Assembly: GCA_023396345.1 (NCBI GenBank)
Contig: JAEWWO010000076.1
Location: forward strand, 1 to 6,911
Origin: Bacteroidota bacterium
GTDB taxonomy: Bacteria; Bacteroidota; Bacteroidia; Chitinophagales; Chitinophagaceae
Direction: 5' to 3'
Length of the DNA stretch: 6,911 nucleotides
Shown one piece after another: positions 5,901 to 6,911 of the stretch (position 1 is its first letter; each line of letters begins with the position of its first letter). Position numbers and translations under genes: made by a program. Below the pieces are notes generated by a model, which worked only from the letters and a program-made list of their open reading frames with translations, searched no databases and was not told the DNA's origin.

Positions 5901-6911
5901 TAATCTAAAACAGTAAAGATTTTATTTTTCAATATTTCTCCGTCAAACTTTTGCACATGCTCTCCGGCTTTAACAATCTGCACATCTCTGATATCTTCAT
6001 TTTTGTATATTTCAATCATTATACTTCCTAATGAATTAAAATCCTTCAACGTTATTTTTTTATAATTATCCTCTGCAATTTCATCATAAGAAGCATGGTG
6101 AAAAGCAATCAGCATAGAATAAGATTGCATGGCTTCAATCAATGGGATTACATCTTCATCTTTATCCGTAAGTTGAAAAAATGCATAACTTGCAGATAGT
6201 ATTTCCGGATAAATATCTATGTGTTCTTCTTCTAAAATAATTATATCATCTTTGAATTTGTAAGAAAGATATTTTCTCTTAAGTGCATTATTCAAGCCAT
6301 TTTCAAGCCCTGTTATTACCAAACTCATACTACTCTTCTGCCAGTTTTTAAAAATCGTAAAAGCTTTTAATGTATCTATAAACTGCTCTTCATCCTTAGC
6401 ATTAATTTTTACTAAAAAATATTCATTACCGTTTGTTAGAATGTCTTTTCTTATTTCTTTTTCGTTAAAAGATTTTTCCATAAACTGATAATCTGCTGCA
6501 CCATACATCACCTCTACTTTTGAAGCATGCTCTCCTTTTATAATTGCCTTTAAACTATTGGCAGCATGATGTGAATAGGTAATAACCTTATTGGCAACAG
6601 CAGCCGATTTATGTAAATTAGTTTTCAAATATTTATTGTACGGCGTTTTTTGCACTTTAGTGAAATCTATATTTGTAAGGAAAGCAAACTGTGGTATTTC
6701 CAATTTCTTAACAGGCAATGCGTTTATGTAAATCACTTTGCCTATGTTCAGTTTTTTCACAATACCGGGGAGGGTAAATTTGTACCAGAAATCAAGACTC
6801 AAGCCGGTTTTATCCGGCATACGTAACATAATGATACTTCTGTCAGAGTATTCCTTGTAATTAAAATCGGAACGATACTGATAAATACCTGTTTCATTTT
6901 CCAGAGAATAA
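5888..6911 (-). CDS. GT4-like glycosyltransferase, C-terminal part; N-terminus beyond right window edge
   Basis: The minus-strand frame is open up to the window edge, so the ATG at 6829 is internal: 27 more in-frame residues (including NETGIYQYRSD) precede it and read as protein. 340 residues are visible. The N-terminal part carries the end of a Rossmann domain (IPQFAFLTNIDF, then ANKVITYSHHAANSLK, then KVEVMYGAAD), where GT4 enzymes have the acceptor domain and the 'viyngvd' turn. The second domain has YFLVKINAK, TLKAFTIFK, SLVITG and DIYPEILSASYAFFQLT, all in GT-B/GT4 order. The usual E-x7-E motif appears as D251-x7-E259 (ending IPLIEAM). The glycine and basic residues that normally hold the nucleotide-sugar phosphates (G...R/K-N before the LLKAF helix) are replaced by INAKDEEQ. 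It probably belongs to cell-surface glycan synthesis, but donor, acceptor and even activity are uncertain. Confidence 0.75.
   Translation of the reverse strand, partial: YSLENETGIYQYRSDFNYKEYSDRSIIMLRMPDKTGLSLDFWYKFTLPGIVKKLNIGKVIYINALPVKKLEIPQFAFLTNIDFTKVQKTPYNKYLKTNLHKSAAVANKVITYSHHAANSLKAIIKGEHASKVEVMYGAADYQFMEKSFNEKEIRKDILTNGNEYFLVKINAKDEEQFIDTLKAFTIFKNWQKSSMSLVITGLENGLNNALKRKYLSYKFKDDIIILEEEHIDIYPEILSASYAFFQLTDKDEDVIPLIEAMQSYSMLIAFHHASYDEIAEDNYKKITLKDFNSLGSIMIEIYKNEDIRDVQIVKAGEHVQKFDGEILKNKIFTVLDYYSF

Noticed and set aside
6827..6829. ATG as the start of the glycosyltransferase gene
   Set aside because: Twenty-seven more in-frame codons lie upstream to the window edge with no stop, and a GT4 protein starting here would lack most of its first domain.

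Overview
The window looks like chromosomal DNA from a member of the Bacteroidota. This rests on AT-rich DNA, several start-proximal copies of the phylum's TAnnTTTG -7 promoter element, no clear Shine-Dalgarno sequences, and protein types common there: a GH2 beta-galactosidase carrying a discoidin domain, a DUF3810 zinc-peptidase-like membrane protein and a Bacteroidota-type ABC-F protein. A Chitinophagales-like source is plausible, but only the phylum is supported.

Left part (1-1400): the C-terminal 444 residues of a modular GH2 beta-galactosidase-like enzyme whose catalytic domains lie off the left edge, followed by a strong intrinsic terminator. Next (1401-1492) is a short AT-rich spacer with three AAATAATT direct repeats and a 15-bp dyad. 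It lies upstream of a two-gene unit (1493-2448): a 100-residue three-helix membrane protein and a single-domain ABC ATPase that overlap by 4 bp (ATGA). This pair is the most intriguing item, a candidate minimal ABC system whose membrane partner I cannot assign to a named family.

Middle (2479-4413): a two-domain ABC-F ribosome-associated ATPase whose own -7 element sits so close to the ATG that the mRNA should be almost leaderless. It ends 9 bp from a convergent small HExxH metallopeptidase-like gene (4423-4773, minus). That gene is divergent from a second HExxH protein, the membrane-anchored DUF3810 gene (4821-5900, plus). The two share a 47-bp region with back-to-back -7 boxes only 4 bp apart.

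Right part (5888-6911, minus): the C-terminal 340 residues of a GT4-like glycosyltransferase that enters from beyond the right edge and overlaps the DUF3810 gene tail to tail by 13 bp. Its donor-site motifs are degenerate. No RNA genes, CRISPR arrays, insertion sequences or attachment sites were seen. Apart from the ABC pair, the neighbouring genes do not form an obvious shared pathway.
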